Shown in pieces: positions 19,204-29,950 of a stretch of DNA of 64,000 bases. The translations under genes were made by a program, and so were the position numbers. This DNA comes from Enterobacteriaceae bacterium LSJC7. GTDB taxonomy: Bacteria; Pseudomonadota; Gammaproteobacteria; Enterobacterales; Enterobacteriaceae. The stretch spans positions 497,948 to 561,947 of the forward strand of contig AMFN01000002.1 in the NCBI GenBank assembly GCA_000302695.1. The letters run 5' to 3'. The notes beneath the pieces are model-generated. The model was not told the origin of the DNA, ran no database searches, and saw only the letters and a program-made list of their open reading frames with translations. Position 1 is the first letter of the stretch, and every line of letters begins with the position of its first letter.

Positions 19204-20250
19204 TTATATTTTAACCGACCAGGCTAATGTTTCACCAGCCAGGAAGGGAACAAGCGTGTCATCACTGAGCGCAATACTTTCCACAACCGTCTGCGGCTGG
19301 CGCACCAGCTCAATATAATCTGTATTGGCTTCAAGGCCATAGAAGCGCGGGCCGTTGAGGGAGCAGAACGCTTCCAGCAGTGGCAGCGCGTCCAGCTCTT
19401 CAAATACCGTGGCGTATGCCGCCAGCGCCGTTGGTGCGTTAAAGCAACCAGCGCAACCGCAGCACGCTTCTTTACGGTGGCGAGCGTGAGGAGCCGAGTC
19501 GGTGCCCAGAAACACGCGATCGCAACCGCTGGCAACCAACTCGCGTAGCGCCTGCTGGTGCACGTTGCGTTTGAGTATGGGCAGGCAGTAAAGATGAGGG
19601 CGAATGCCGCCCACCAGCATGTGATTGCGGTTAAACATCAGATGCTGTGGCGTGATAGTGGCGGCCAACTGCGAGTTGCCATCGCACACGTACCACGCTG
19701 CTTCGCGGGTGGTGATGTGTTCAAACACCACTTTCAACCCTGGCAGACGCTGGCGCAGCGGCTCCATAACGGTTTCAATAAAGCGTGCTTCACGGTCAAA
19801 GATATCAATATCAGCATGGGTAACTTCGCCGTGCACCAGCAGCGGCATGCCGATTTTTTCCATACGCTCCAGCACCGGCATAATCGCATCAACGCTGGTC
19901 ACGCCGTGGCTGGAATTGGTGGTGGCATTAGCCGGATACAGTTTAGCGGCGGTAAACACGCCTTCGTGAAAGCCGCGCTCCAGCTCCTGCGGGTCAAGCG
20001 TATCGGTCAGATAGCAGGTCATCAGTGGGGTAAAATTGTGGCCCTGAGGCACCGCATTCAGAATGCGCTGACGATAGTCGCGTGCGGCATCTACGCTGGT
20101 GACAGGTGGAACCAGATTCGGCATCACAATCGCGCGGCCAAAGGTTGAGCTGGTGTAAGGTACGACGGTTTGCAGCATCTCGCCATCGCGCAGATGGAGG
20201 TGCCAGTCGTCGGGGCGGCGGATTTTTAATACCTGGTTCTGGTGGGTCAT
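19204..20250 (-). CDS. pyrC: Dihydroorotase
   Basis: Zinc amidohydrolase that converts carbamoyl aspartate to dihydroorotate in pyrimidine synthesis; 348 aa, as in E. coli. Seen: [11 protein letters not shown] with metal His pair, Lys in [11 protein letters not shown] that is carboxylated in this family, VHGEVT and FEHIT His ligands, and Asp in [14 protein letters not shown]. The gene has its own upstream region with a PurR-like operator and no overlap with dinI. Confidence 0.95.
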   Translation of the reverse strand: MTHQNQVLKIRRPDDWHLHLRDGEMLQTVVPYTSSTFGRAIVMPNLVPPVTSVDAARDYRQRILNAVPQGHNFTPLMTCYLTDTLDPQELERGFHEGVFTAAKLYPANATTNSSHGVTSVDAIMPVLERMEKIGMPLLVHGEVTHADIDIFDREARFIETVMEPLRQRLPGLKVVFEHITTREAAWYVCDGNSQLAATITPQHLMFNRNHMLVGGIRPHLYCLPILKRNVHQQALRELVASGCDRVFLGTDSAPHARHRKEACCGCAGCFNAPTALAAYATVFEELDALPLLEAFCSLNGPRFYGLEANTDYIELVRQPQTVVESIALSDDTLVPFLAGETLAWSVKI

Positions 20251-20316
20251 GAATGTGCTCCGGCTTGAGGGAAATCAGTCAACAAAGGGCTGTTTTACGC
20301 CGGGCACTAAGGATAA

Positions 20317-20332
20317 GCGGAAACGTTTTCGT
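20317..20332 (-). promoter_or_regulatory. PurR-like operator of pyrC
   Basis: GCGGAAACGTTTTCGT matches the PurR consensus ACGCAAACGTTTTCGT at 14 of 16 positions. It lies 67 bases upstream of the pyrC start; PurR is known to repress pyrC in E. coli. Confidence 0.7.
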
Positions 20333-20448
20333 TTGCACCCTTTGGTGAAAAAATAGTGCCTGGTGAGAGGGCGATGTCACTCAGTGAGTGGCGTAATCGG
20401 TGCTCTGGCGGCATCTGGCTTATACCGCTTGCTGCCAGAGCACAGCGT

Positions 20449-21009
20449 TTAATCGGTAAAGGGAATCAGGATTTGGCCGGGCTTCACCTCAATCCCTTTC
20501 GCCAGTTTCTTCGCCAGAGCTTCGCCTTTGCTGCGGTCTTCACTCAGTACATAGGCCGGTTTTTGATTGAAGTAACCGCGCAGCGACTGGTTCAGGTACG
20601 GCACAAGGGTTTGCAACACGGACTGCATTTTTTGCGGCTCGACCGTTGCATTGACGACTTCCATTTCCTGCAGGTAAATCGCGCCTTCCTGCGGGTTAAA
20701 TACGGGTAGTGCCTTAAGCGTTAGCTTCATAGTGGCTTTCTGGCTACCAAAAAGCGAACTCATATCAAGTTGCGCATCGCCATTAAGGGTGACTTTATTC
20801 GGCTCTTCACGGCCAATCTGGCTGGTGAGATTGGTCAGCACAATGTGCGCCTGGGCAACACCCGGTAGGCCAATATCTTTTTCAAAATTGCTGCGCTTTG
20901 CCAGCGCCTGATTAATTTCTTGCTCATTGATGGTATACGATGTCAGTTGATTACATCCTGTCAACAAACCGGCGGCGACCAGCGTCACGGCCATAAGCAC
21001 TTTTTTCAT
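20449..21009 (-). CDS. yceB: Lipoprotein YceB
   Basis: Predicted outer-membrane lipoprotein of the DUF1439 family, 186 aa as in E. coli. Seen: signal MKKVLMAVTLVAAGLLTGC with lipobox LTGC, the strongly conserved DIGLPGVAQAHIVLTNLTSQ segment and the C-terminal GIEVKPGQILIPFTD. ATG 21009 is used; a longer frame to 21129 is unsupported. A GC-rich hairpin (GCTCTGGC/GCCAGAGC, 20401-20442) lies just after the stop without a T run. Confidence 0.93.
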   Translation of the reverse strand: MKKVLMAVTLVAAGLLTGCNQLTSYTINEQEINQALAKRSNFEKDIGLPGVAQAHIVLTNLTSQIGREEPNKVTLNGDAQLDMSSLFGSQKATMKLTLKALPVFNPQEGAIYLQEMEVVNATVEPQKMQSVLQTLVPYLNQSLRGYFNQKPAYVLSEDRSKGEALAKKLAKGIEVKPGQILIPFTD

Positions 21010-21125
21010 AGCAATCCTCTTTTGCATGCCGATCGGGCGATCGTGACATAAAGCAGCATCCGGCACCAGCCGAGAATATACTAGCGGAAAAAACTTAAAA
21101 CGGCCCCGTCCTACGAGGCCTGAGG

Positions 21126-21302
21126 TCACAGCGCGCGGGAAGTCAGCAGGGTTATCTGCGTTTGCTTCGCCATATTGTCACAATAGTCCGTCACGCGGCT
21201 GGGATAATCCACACCGGCGACCAGCGCCAGGCTGCGCAGCAGCGGGAAGAGGTGTATGTCGTCGTCATTGAGCTGGATGTTAACGTCAACGGGGATATTT
21301 TG
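21126..21302 (-). pseudogene. grxB: grxB 3' remnant
   Basis: Minus-strand codons ending at stop 21128-21126 encode about 52 residues that align with the C-terminus of E. coli glutaredoxin 2, including LNDDDIHLFPLLRSLALVAG and DNMAKQTQITLL. Upstream the similarity stops and an in-frame TGA at about 21303-21308 blocks the frame. The thioredoxin-fold N-terminal domain with its CPYC active site is absent, so this is a decayed fragment. In E. coli grxB and mdtH lie between yceB and rimJ; here mdtH is gone as well. Confidence 0.85.
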
Positions 21303-21577
21303 AGGTCAAAATCATGCGGGCTTTTACGCAAAAAGGGCAGGGCCGTAAATATGGAGCTTCACGCTTCTCCTTCTTTTTTGTGTTGAGCAGTGCTCAGTAT
21401 GGTTGATAATTCTACGTGCGGGCAAACTGACCCACGGATAATAGGGCTGGAGTTATGCGTTCTCTCACCGATTTAAGAAAAAACAGGGAAAACGCATGTT
21501 ACTGTTTTCACAGACGAGTGTGGCGCGTTTATAGTAACCCAGAGACATCTTTATGACTGATTAAGGAGACGGGAGAG

Positions 21578-22162
21578 ATGTTTGGCTACCGCAGCAATGT
21601 GCCAAAGGTACGGCTGACGACGGACCGGTTAGTTGTGCGCCTGGTATATGACCGAGATGCCTGGCGTCTGGCAGATTACTACGCCGAGAACCGCCAGTTT
21701 CTGAAACCCTGGGAGCCGGTACGCGATGACAGCCACTGCTATCCGTCGGGCTGGCAGGCGCGGCTGGCGCTGATAGACGACATGCACCGCCAGGGGAACG
21801 CGTACTATTTTGCGCTGCTGGACCCGAACGAAACCGAAATTCGCGGTGTGGCGAATTTTTCTAATGTGGTTCGCGGCTCCTTTCACGCCTGCTATCTCGG
21901 CTATTCGCTGGGAGAAAAATGGCAGGGCCAGGGGCTGATGTTTGAAGCCCTTACCAGTGCAATTCGCTACATGCAGCGCACCCAGCATATGCACCGCATT
22001 ATGGCAAACTACATGCCGCACAATCGCCGCAGTGGGGATTTGCTCACTCGACTCGGATTTGAAAAAGAAGGCTACGCAAAAGACTATCTGATGATTGATG
22101 GGGTCTGGCGCGATCACGTACTTACGGCGCTGACAGCCCCAGGCTGGGTCGCCGGTCGTTAA
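21578..22162 (+). CDS. rimJ: Ribosomal protein S5 N-acetyltransferase
   Basis: GNAT-family enzyme that acetylates the N-terminal Ala of ribosomal protein S5; 194 aa as in E. coli. Seen: [21 protein letters not shown] with the acetyl-CoA-binding QGQG loop, and [21 protein letters not shown]. The start follows AAGGAGACGGGAGAG. It begins the rimJ-yceH-yceM transcription unit with gaps of 9 and -1 bases. Confidence 0.95.
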   Translation: MFGYRSNVPKVRLTTDRLVVRLVYDRDAWRLADYYAENRQFLKPWEPVRDDSHCYPSGWQARLALIDDMHRQGNAYYFALLDPNETEIRGVANFSNVVRGSFHACYLGYSLGEKWQGQGLMFEALTSAIRYMQRTQHMHRIMANYMPHNRRSGDLLTRLGFEKEGYAKDYLMIDGVWRDHVLTALTAPGWVAGR

Positions 22163-22171
22163 GGAGATGAG

Positions 22172-22819
22172 ATGAAATATCAGCTAAGTCCGACACAGGC
22201 GCGGGTGATTGGCAGCCTGCTGGAAAAGCAGGTCACCACACCGGAGCAGTATCCTATGTCGCTTAATAGCGTGGTTGCGGCCTGTAATCAGAAAACTAAC
22301 CGCGAACCGGTGATGAGCCTTGGCGAACACCAGGTGCAGGAAACGCTCGATGAACTGGTGAAAAGCCACTACCTGCGCACCGTGAGCGGTTTTGGCAACC
22401 GCGTGACGAAATATGAGCAGCGCTTTTGTAACTCTGAATTTGGCGACCTGAAACTGTCTGCGGCGCAAGTGGCTATTGTCGCAACACTGCTACTGCGTGG
22501 TCCACAGACGCCCGGCGAGCTGCGCGCGCGCGCGGCCCGTATGTATGAATTTAGCGATATGGCAGAAGTAGAGGCGGTGCTGGAGAACCTGCTTGAGCGA
22601 GAAGGCGGCCCTTATGTCGCCCGCCTGCCGCGTGAACCGGGCAAGCGTGAAAGCCGCTATATGCACCTGTTTAGTGGTGCGCTGGAAACGCTGGTTTCTG
22701 TTGTGGAGTCGGCAAGCGTACCGGCAGAAGACCTGGCGATAAGAGTGGAGCGCCTTGAGCAGAAAGTGGAAGAGCTTAAGCAGCGTCTGAGTTCGTTGCT
22801 GGGGCACCTGGGAGAGTAA
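22172..22819 (+). CDS. yceH: UPF0502 family protein YceH
   Basis: Conserved 215-aa cytosolic protein (DUF480) made of two winged-helix-like domains followed by a coiled coil at the C-terminus ([20 protein letters not shown]). No biochemical function is established. It lies between rimJ and yceM and its stop overlaps the next start (TAATG), indicating co-translation. A GC dinucleotide run (around 22524-22535) codes for its Arg/Ala-rich LRARAAR segment. Confidence 0.92.
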   Translation: MKYQLSPTQARVIGSLLEKQVTTPEQYPMSLNSVVAACNQKTNREPVMSLGEHQVQETLDELVKSHYLRTVSGFGNRVTKYEQRFCNSEFGDLKLSAAQVAIVATLLLRGPQTPGELRARAARMYEFSDMAEVEAVLENLLEREGGPYVARLPREPGKRESRYMHLFSGALETLVSVVESASVPAEDLAIRVERLEQKVEELKQRLSSLLGHLGE

Positions 22820-23745
22820 TGGTGGCAAAATTACGTATTGGCGTAGTCGGGCTGGGTGGCATTGCGCAGAAAGCGTGGCTGCCGGTGCTGAGTGTTGCGC
22901 GCGACTGGGAGCTGGTAGGGGCATTCTCGCCTACACGCGAAAAGGCAGAACCCGTGTGCGCAATGTACCGCATCCCCTATGTCTCCTCGCTAAGTGAGCT
23001 GGCTGCCCGCTGTGATGCGGTTTTTGTCCACAGTGCGACAGAAAGTCATTATGCCGTCGTCAGTGAGCTACTGCGTGCTGGCGTTCACGTTTGCGTGGAC
23101 AAACCGCTGGCGGCAAGGTTAGGAGATGCCGAGAAGCTGGTGGCGCAGGCGGCGCGCCAGAACCTGACGCTTATGGTGGCCTTTAACCGCCGCTTTTCAC
23201 CGCTTTATCGTAACCTGAAGGCGCAGATGGACAGCGCGGCGTCACTGCGGATGGATAAACACCGCACCAATAGCGTGGGGCCTGGCGACCTGCGTTTTAC
23301 GCTGCTGGACGATTATTTGCACGTTGTGGATACCGCGCTGTGGCTGGCAGGCGGCGATGCGCGCCTGGAGAGCGGGCGGTTGCAAACGAACGAGCACGGA
23401 CAAATGCGTTATGCGGAGCACCATTTCGCACGCAACGGGGTGCAAATTACCACCAGCATGCACCGGCAAGCTGGCAGCCAGCGTGAATGGTTACAGGCAG
23501 TCACCGACGGCGCGCTGATTGATATCACGGATATGCGCGAATGGCGCGAGGAGCGAGGTGCGGGACTTGTGATACCGCCGGTTGCAGGCTGGCAAAGCAC
23601 GCTGGAGCAGCGGGGATTTGTTGGTTGTGCGCACCATTTTATCGACTGCGTGATGAATCAGACGGTTCCTGAAACCGCAGGTGAAGAGGCACTGCGCGCC
23701 CAGCTTGTGGTGGAGGCGCTGTGGCGTGAGGCGATGAGCGAGTGA
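22819..23745 (+). CDS. yceM: Gfo/Idh/MocA-family oxidoreductase YceM
   Basis: Predicted NAD(P)-dependent oxidoreductase of 308 aa (formerly MviM); substrate unknown. Seen: Rossmann GVVGLGGIAQKAWLPVL near the N-terminus, the EKP-like element CVDKPLAA and the C-terminal alpha/beta domain. It shares the TAATG junction with yceH and precedes murJ by 141 bases. Confidence 0.92.
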   Translation: MVAKLRIGVVGLGGIAQKAWLPVLSVARDWELVGAFSPTREKAEPVCAMYRIPYVSSLSELAARCDAVFVHSATESHYAVVSELLRAGVHVCVDKPLAARLGDAEKLVAQAARQNLTLMVAFNRRFSPLYRNLKAQMDSAASLRMDKHRTNSVGPGDLRFTLLDDYLHVVDTALWLAGGDARLESGRLQTNEHGQMRYAEHHFARNGVQITTSMHRQAGSQREWLQAVTDGALIDITDMREWREERGAGLVIPPVAGWQSTLEQRGFVGCAHHFIDCVMNQTVPETAGEEALRAQLVVEALWREAMSE

Positions 23746-23778
23746 CCTGCCAGAATAACTCTCTGTAGTATTTCCCCG

Positions 23779-23799
23779 GCGCTTAGGTAGACTAAGCGC
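23779..23799. other. Hairpin in yceM-murJ gap
   Basis: GCGCTTAG (23779-23786) and CTAAGCGC (23792-23799) form an 8-bp stem; a second small stem GCCAGC/GCTGGC follows at about 23818-23832. Neither has a T run. They may influence murJ expression or processing. Confidence 0.45.
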
Positions 23800-23886
23800 T
23801 TCGCATGACACCGTACGCCAGCAAGGCTGGCGCTATACCCCACCAGTGCGCCGTACTGCTTTGGGGTATACAGGATACAACCACAG

Positions 23887-25422
23887 ATGAATCTTTTGAA
23901 ATCGCTGGCCGCGGTCAGTTCAATGACAATGTTTTCGCGCGTTCTTGGGTTTGCGCGCGATGCCATAGTGGCGCGCGTGTTCGGGGCCGGTATGGCAACC
24001 GATGCCTTCTTTACCGCCTTTAAACTGCCGAACCTGCTAAGACGTATTTTTGCTGAGGGAGCATTCTCCCAGGCTTTTGTACCGATCCTTGCCGAATATA
24101 AGAGTAAAGAAGGCGAGGAGGCGACACAGGTCTTTGTTGCGTACGTTTCCGGCCTGCTGACGCTGGCACTGGCGGTGATTACCGTGCTGGGAATGCTGGC
24201 TGCGCCCTGGGTTATTATGGTGACTGCGCCAGGCTTTGCCGACACGCCCGAGAAATTCCAGCTGACCTCACAGCTTCTGCGCATTACGTTTCCCTATATT
24301 TTTCTTATATCGCTTGCCTCGCTGGCAGGCGCGATACTTAACACCTGGAACCGGTTTTCGGTACCGGCGTTTGCGCCTACGCTTCTCAACATCAGCATGA
24401 TCCTGTTTGCGCTTTTTGCCGCACCGTATTTTAACCCGCCGGTGCTGGCGCTGGCATGGGCGGTGACGGTGGGAGGCGTGTTGCAGCTTTTCTACCAGCT
24501 ACCGCACCTGAAAAAAATCGGCATGCTGGTATTGCCGCGTATTAGCTTTAAAAACGCGGGTGCCATCCGCGTGGTCAAGCAAATGGGGCCTGCGATCCTC
24601 GGTGTTTCCGTCAGCCAGATTTCGCTCATCATCAACACCATTTTCGCCTCGTTTCTGGTGTCTGGTTCCGTGTCCTGGATCTATTACGCTGACAGGCTGA
24701 TGGAGTTTCCCTCCGGCGTGTTGGGTGTGGCACTGGGCACCATTTTGCTGCCTTCACTGTCGCGCAGTTTCTCCAGCGGTAATCATGAGGAATATAATCG
24801 CCTGATGGACTGGGGACTGCGCCTGTGTTTTTTACTGGCGCTGCCCAGCGCGGTGGCGCTGGGGGTGCTGGCACAACCGCTGACGGTGTCGTTGTTTCAG
24901 TACGGTAAGTTCACGGCGTTCGACGCAGCCATGACCCAGCGCGCGCTGGTTGCCTATTCTGTTGGCCTGATTGGTCTCATTCTGGTGAAAGTACTGGCAC
25001 CCGGCTTTTATTCGCGTCAGGACATCAAAACGCCGGTGAAAATCGCCATTGTTACGCTTATTGCCACACAGCTGATGAACCTGGCGTTTATCGGTCCGCT
25101 GAAACACGCCGGTTTGTCGCTGTCTATCGGCCTTGCCTCCTGCCTTAACGCCGGACTGCTGTTCTGGCAGTTGCGCAAGCGTAATATTTTCCAGCCGCAG
25201 GCCGGTTGGGGCGGTTTTCTGCTGCGCCTGGTGATTGCCGTGCTGGTCATGTCCGCAGCGCTGTTTGGCATGATGCAAATTATGCCTGCCTGGGATGTGG
25301 GTACCATGCCGTACCGCCTGCTGCGCCTGGTTGCCGTTGTGGTGGTGGGCGTTGTCGCCTACTTTGCCACGCTGGCCTTACTGGGCTTCCGGCCACGGGA
25401 TTTTGCCCGTCGCACGGCATAA
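23887..25422 (+). CDS. murJ: Lipid II flippase MurJ
   Basis: Essential inner-membrane flippase of the MOP superfamily that moves lipid II to the periplasmic face for peptidoglycan synthesis (formerly MviN). The 511-aa protein matches E. coli MurJ along its length, with about fourteen hydrophobic helices and the conserved N-terminal [19 protein letters not shown] with the functional Arg residues. In E. coli the divergent flg genes follow; here only a terminator and a 500-base gap. Confidence 0.95.
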   Translation: MNLLKSLAAVSSMTMFSRVLGFARDAIVARVFGAGMATDAFFTAFKLPNLLRRIFAEGAFSQAFVPILAEYKSKEGEEATQVFVAYVSGLLTLALAVITVLGMLAAPWVIMVTAPGFADTPEKFQLTSQLLRITFPYIFLISLASLAGAILNTWNRFSVPAFAPTLLNISMILFALFAAPYFNPPVLALAWAVTVGGVLQLFYQLPHLKKIGMLVLPRISFKNAGAIRVVKQMGPAILGVSVSQISLIINTIFASFLVSGSVSWIYYADRLMEFPSGVLGVALGTILLPSLSRSFSSGNHEEYNRLMDWGLRLCFLLALPSAVALGVLAQPLTVSLFQYGKFTAFDAAMTQRALVAYSVGLIGLILVKVLAPGFYSRQDIKTPVKIAIVTLIATQLMNLAFIGPLKHAGLSLSIGLASCLNAGLLFWQLRKRNIFQPQAGWGGFLLRLVIAVLVMSAALFGMMQIMPAWDVGTMPYRLLRLVAVVVVGVVAYFATLALLGFRPRDFARRTA

Positions 25423-25447
25423 CGCCAGCCTGACATTGTATTTTCAC

Positions 25448-25474
25448 GCCGGGGTATCAAGCCCCGGCTTTTTT
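25448..25474 (+). terminator. murJ terminator
   Basis: GCCGGGG (25448-25454) and CCCCGGC (25462-25468) form a stem followed by six T residues, 26 bases after the murJ stop. Confidence 0.88.
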
Positions 25475-25877
25475 ATGGCTGATGCGAAACGCCAGCCTCG
25501 CTGTTTTTAAACTCTGCCTGCTGATGTGCTGCATTTGTATTGGCGTTTAGCATTTGCAACGTCAGAGCCCAGCGCAGGCTTTTACGGTGTTATCCTGGTA
25601 GCAGACGCCCCTGAAAGCCTGTATGCCGGGGCGGTGGTGAATGCAGGCTTTCCATCTTATTGCATCAGCGGCTTTATCTCCGTTGCGCCCTAAACGGTTT
25701 TATTGTGAAAACAGCGCCAGCTAAGCCTGGCGACTATTCTGCTATTGCACATAGCCCGAGCGAAGCAAGAGGCCCGGTTGGGTCTTATCAGTTATACGTT
25801 GCAGGTGCTGCCTGAGCCAGTCAGTGACCAACAGGGCGGATAGGGTGAGGGGAGTCTGGTGAGGTAACACTGAGCAA
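25475..25877. other. Gap where flagellar genes lie in E. coli
   Basis: About 400 bases between the murJ and rne terminators with no convincing reading frame. I could not recognise any remnant of flgN, flgM, flgA or flgL by translation in the frames inspected. Confidence 0.6.
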
Positions 25878-25907
25878 TAAAAAAGCCGGTCAGAGACCGG
25901 CTTTTTC
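25878..25907 (-). terminator. rne terminator
   Basis: On the minus strand GCCGGTC and GACCGGC (25885-25901) pair around TCT and are followed by six T residues; the stem is extended by A/T pairs, so it could work in both directions. Confidence 0.88.
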
Positions 25908-25921
25908 GTCAGGGCAGTAGA

Positions 25922-28900
25922 TTACTCTACGGCGCTCGGTTTGGTTGCTGGCGCAGTAGCCTGGTGCGTTGCACTGTGGCCACCGGCAGAACCTTTACCC
26001 GCAAAATCAAACGTCGGGCGTACCCAGTCGCTGTGACGCGGCGCTTCCGGGGTGTAGGCCGGAGCCGGTGCGCGGGTCATCGGTGCGCTGGCGTGTGAAG
26101 GCTCAATCGTTGCAGTCTGTGCTTTCACCGGCGAAGTGGTTTTCACGACGCTTTCCTGAACCACTGGCGGTGCAGTGACGGCGGCTTCTTCAGCTAGCGC
26201 TGGCGTGGCAACGTCAGCAACGCTGCTTTGTGCGGCAGGTTGAGTCCCGACGTGGCCCTGCTGTTCTGCTACTTCAGCGTGCTCAGCTTCAACCGGCGTT
26301 TCAACAGACGGCTGCGCGTGTTCTACGTCAGCTGCTGGTTGCACCACCGGCGTCGCACTCTGCTCTTGCTCAGCGACATCCACACTGGCAGTTGCCTGCG
26401 GTTGTGTTGCTTCTGGCTCAGGCTGTGCAACGTCTTCGGCTGTTTCTGCCGGGACGGCTTCAGCACTCACGCGCTCAGCGGTCTGTTCGTCACGCTCAGA
26501 AACGATCTGTGGGGCTTCGTCTACCGGTGTGGCAATCACTTGCGGATGCGTGGTTTCTACCACCGGCTCCTGCGGCTCGACGGCTGCTGCAACAGGTTGA
26601 GCAACCTGGACAGCACCCAGCGCCTGCGCCAGTTCGGCAACGCTGAGTTCCTGCTGTGGTGCTTTTTCTGTTTCAGCCGTTTCCACAACGTCCTGCTCTT
26701 GCGCACGCGCAACCGGATAGCTCACCCACACTTTGCCTGACGCCATTTCTGGAGAAGCGAAGCCCCCGGCCAGCGGCATGGGCGATTGAGTCGGGTAACG
26801 CTCATCGCGGTAGCGACGACGACGCTGGCCGCTCACGCGCAGGTGGCGCGGCGAACGGCGTGAACGGCGCGGCATCCCGGCGTTATCGCCACGGCCTTCG
26901 CCATTGTCGTCGGCCTCACCTGACTCGCTGTCAGTGGCAGGCTCTTGTGCTACAACCGCAGGCAGCGGGCGCGTAGCCAGTTCAGTGGATGGTGCTTTCA
27001 CCTGTTCAGTCGGCTGTTGCTCTGCCTGAGCCTGTTCAACCTCAACCGGCGGTTCGCAGGAGGCAGCTTCAACACGCACCGACTGCGCCAGCTGGCGCTG
27101 TTTGCGGCGCGGCATCTTCTGAACATTTTCTTCCTGAGCGCTGTCGTCTACCAGTTCTTCTGGCTGGGTCTGCAGTGCTTTAACTTCCTGCTGGGCCTGG
27201 CGTTTATCGTCCGTGCGGCGACGGTTGCGATCGCGACGCGGCTCGCGGGCTTTGTTTTCTGTCTCTTCTACCGCTTGCTGAGCCTGCGGTGCCTGACGTG
27301 CAGCCTGTCCGTCAGCTGTTTGCTGCTGGCGGCGGTTGCGACGGTTGTCGTCGCGGCTTTCGTTACGGCTGTCGCGGTTATCACGATTGCTGTCGCGGGC
27401 TTCGCGGTTGTCACGGTTATCGCCGCGCGCGTTGCGATCGCCACGCTCGTTGCGGTCACGGCGGTTGTTCTGGCGACGGTTATTATTCTGGCGACGGTCC
27501 TGGCGGTTATCCGACTTCTTCTGCGCCTTATCATCCGTCTGGGGCTGCTCTTGCTGTGCGGTCTCTTCACCGGCAAACACTTTCTTCAGCGCATTGAAGA
27601 AGCGGCTTACCAGCCCAGGACCCTGAGCGGTAGCAGCAGATTTCTGCTCGCCAGCAGGGGAGGCAGGTTGAGCGGCACTCTCCTGCGGAACCGGCGGGAC
27701 ATCCGGCATGACGAAGGTCGCGAGTGCTGGCTGCTCAGGGCGGCGGCGCTCGGCGTGCTCGTCATCAGACGGCATTGTCATCGCTTCTTCATGGATCTTC
27801 GGCAGCATGTAGCTCAGCGTATGGGTTTCTTCACCTTTACGCACGCGCAGCACAGAGTAGTGTGGCGTCTGCATCTGGTCATTAGGAACGATGACGCAGC
27901 GCACGCCTTCCTGACGGGTTTCAATGGCGTTAACGGCTTCACGTTTTTCGTTAAGCAGATAGGAGGCCACCTGAACCGGCACAATGGCGTGCACTTCTTT
28001 GGTGTTTTCTTTCAGCGCTTCTTCTTCAATCAGACGCAGAATGGACAGCGCCAGTGATTCGTTGTCGCGAATGGTGCCAGTACCGCTACAGCGCGGGCAC
28101 ACGTGGTGGCTGGATTCACCAAGCGACGGGCTAAGACGCTGGCGCGACATTTCCAGCAGACCGAAGCGGGAAATGTGGCTTATCTGGATACGCGCCCGGT
28201 CCTGGCGCACCGCGTCACGCAGGCGGTTTTCTACCGCGCGCTGGTGGCGAACCGGCGTCATGTCGATAAAGTCGATAACAATCAGACCGCCCAGGTCGCG
28301 CAGGCGCAGCTGGCGGGCAATCTCATCGGCGGCTTCCAGGTTGGTGTTGAAGGCCGTTTCTTCGATATCACCGCCGCGGGTAGCGCGTGCGGAGTTGATG
28401 TCGATGGCGGTCAGCGCTTCGGTGGTGTCGATAACAATAGAGCCACCGGAAGGCAGGCGCACTTCGCGCTGGAAGGCAGATTCAATCTGGGATTCAATCT
28501 GATAGTGGCTAAACAGCGGGATTTCGCCGCTATAAAGCTTAATTTTGCTGCTGAAATCAGGACGGCCCAGCGCGGAAATGTGCTGGCGCGCCAGCTCCAG
28601 CACCTTCGGGTTATCGATAAGGATTTCGCCGATGTCCTGGCGCAGATAGTCACGGAAAGCGCGCACAATAACGTTGCTTTCCTGGTGAATCAGGAACGGG
28701 GCAGGGCGGCTTTCGGCGGCTTTCTGGATAGCTTCCCAGTGCTTAAGGCGAAACCCGAGGTCCCATTGCAGGGCTTCGGCAGATTTGCCTACGCCTGCTG
28801 TGCGCACAATCAGGCCCATGCCGTCTGGCACTTCCAGTGAAGACAGCGCTTCTTTCAGCTCGGTGCGATCGTCGCCTTCAATACGGCGAGAAATGCCACC

Positions 28901-29308
28901 CGCACGCGGGTTGTTTGGCATCAGCACCAGATAGCTGCCCGCAAGGCTGATAAAGGTCGTCAGTGCAGCACCTTTGTTGCCGCGCTCTTCTTTATCAATC
29001 TGGACAATGACTTCCTGGCCTTCGCGCAGCACGTCTTTAATGTTAGGGCGACCGTGTGCGGAGTAGTTGCTGGGGAAGTATTCGCGGGCGATTTCTTTGA
29101 GGGGGAGAAAGCCATGGCGTTCAGCGCCATAATCAACGAACGCGGCTTCCAGGCTCGGTTCGATGCGGGTAATTTTGCCTTTATAGATGTTTGCTTTTTT
29201 CTGTTCGTGGCCTGGGCTTTCAATATCCAGGTCGTACAGACGCTGCCCATCCACAAGGGCGACACGCAACTCTTCCTGTTGAGTTGCGTTTATTAGCATT
29301 CTTTTCAT
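25922..29308 (-). CDS. rne: Ribonuclease E
   Basis: Essential endoribonuclease and scaffold of the RNA degradosome, 1128 aa. N-terminal half: S1 domain, catalytic [11 protein letters not shown] and DFIDM segments with the metal-binding Asp residues (303 and 346 in E. coli numbering), Zn-link CPRCSGTG. C-terminal half: membrane-targeting amphipathic [13 protein letters not shown], Arg-rich RNA-binding stretches, the AR2/helicase-enolase region ([20 protein letters not shown]) and a PNPase-binding end ([15 protein letters not shown]). The disordered Gln/Ala/Glu-rich linker is the least conserved part. Confidence 0.97.
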   Translation of the reverse strand: MKRMLINATQQEELRVALVDGQRLYDLDIESPGHEQKKANIYKGKITRIEPSLEAAFVDYGAERHGFLPLKEIAREYFPSNYSAHGRPNIKDVLREGQEVIVQIDKEERGNKGAALTTFISLAGSYLVLMPNNPRAGGISRRIEGDDRTELKEALSSLEVPDGMGLIVRTAGVGKSAEALQWDLGFRLKHWEAIQKAAESRPAPFLIHQESNVIVRAFRDYLRQDIGEILIDNPKVLELARQHISALGRPDFSSKIKLYSGEIPLFSHYQIESQIESAFQREVRLPSGGSIVIDTTEALTAIDINSARATRGGDIEETAFNTNLEAADEIARQLRLRDLGGLIVIDFIDMTPVRHQRAVENRLRDAVRQDRARIQISHISRFGLLEMSRQRLSPSLGESSHHVCPRCSGTGTIRDNESLALSILRLIEEEALKENTKEVHAIVPVQVASYLLNEKREAVNAIETRQEGVRCVIVPNDQMQTPHYSVLRVRKGEETHTLSYMLPKIHEEAMTMPSDDEHAERRRPEQPALATFVMPDVPPVPQESAAQPASPAGEQKSAATAQGPGLVSRFFNALKKVFAGEETAQQEQPQTDDKAQKKSDNRQDRRQNNNRRQNNRRDRNERGDRNARGDNRDNREARDSNRDNRDSRNESRDDNRRNRRQQQTADGQAARQAPQAQQAVEETENKAREPRRDRNRRRTDDKRQAQQEVKALQTQPEELVDDSAQEENVQKMPRRKQRQLAQSVRVEAASCEPPVEVEQAQAEQQPTEQVKAPSTELATRPLPAVVAQEPATDSESGEADDNGEGRGDNAGMPRRSRRSPRHLRVSGQRRRRYRDERYPTQSPMPLAGGFASPEMASGKVWVSYPVARAQEQDVVETAETEKAPQQELSVAELAQALGAVQVAQPVAAAVEPQEPVVETTHPQVIATPVDEAPQIVSERDEQTAERVSAEAVPAETAEDVAQPEPEATQPQATASVDVAEQEQSATPVVQPAADVEHAQPSVETPVEAEHAEVAEQQGHVGTQPAAQSSVADVATPALAEEAAVTAPPVVQESVVKTTSPVKAQTATIEPSHASAPMTRAPAPAYTPEAPRHSDWVRPTFDFAGKGSAGGHSATHQATAPATKPSAVE

Positions 29309-29670
29309 CGTAACTGACTCATTATTCTTACATTGGCGACAGAGCGGCGGGCATGGTACGTCTTACCGGGTGTGAGCCGATGGCCTCGTGACTGTTCGCA
29401 GAGTCGTCAACCTCCCGGTTGTCGCTTGCATAGAGGCGCAAAGTATCGGCAGCCTGTTTTTCAACCGGAAAAACAGCGCATTTAATCCTGGGAACAGCCT
29501 GGATTGATTGTGCCAGAGAAGGTTCCGTATGCCGGTAAGGTCTGCAACCCGCAGCCCGCTAACTGCCTGAAAGTTCACAGCGTCTTACGCCATTGCTGCG
29601 CGAGTCAACGTCCAGGCAAAATTGGTCATTCCGCAAAAGCCTTGTTTTAACAAGTGTAAACACGGAAAAC
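29309..29670 (-). promoter_or_regulatory. rne 5' leader
   Basis: The putative promoter predicts a leader of about 361 nt, the length known for E. coli rne mRNA, through which RNase E autoregulates its own message by way of leader hairpins. No reading frame of note lies here. Conservation of length is seen; the regulatory role is from E. coli. Confidence 0.7.
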
Positions 29671-29676
29671 CGCAAC

Positions 29677-29706
29677 ATTATTCCACTGCTAACCTTGTTA
29701 TAGCAA
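29677..29706 (-). promoter_or_regulatory. rne promoter (candidate p1)
   Basis: Minus-strand TTGCTA (29701-29706) and AATAAT (29677-29682) with 18 bases between. A start about 7 bases downstream gives a leader matching the E. coli one. Confidence 0.6.
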
Positions 29707-29950
29707 GAAGGCTTTTACCTTTTATCACCCGGTTGCTCACAGTTTTTCAACTGCACCATTCTTATCGCTGTAATAACAGGCAATAACACGGACATAACTG
29801 CGAAAAAGGGTGTTCAACGCTAAGTATATACACAAAATCTTGTTTGTAGCCTGGCCGTGAAATATTCAGGTCATAATCCTGCTGTATGCGTGGAAGGACG
29901 ACGTAAAAATCAGTGGCGCGAAGCCGGTGGCCTCTTTAGAATCGCCGACC

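Noticed and set aside
26945-28057. Plus-strand open frame of 370 codons opposite rne
   Set aside because: It is the mirror of the Arg/Ala/Glu-rich C-terminal part of rne, whose base bias leaves the opposite strand open. No ribosome site or homology; composition is hydrophobic by default.
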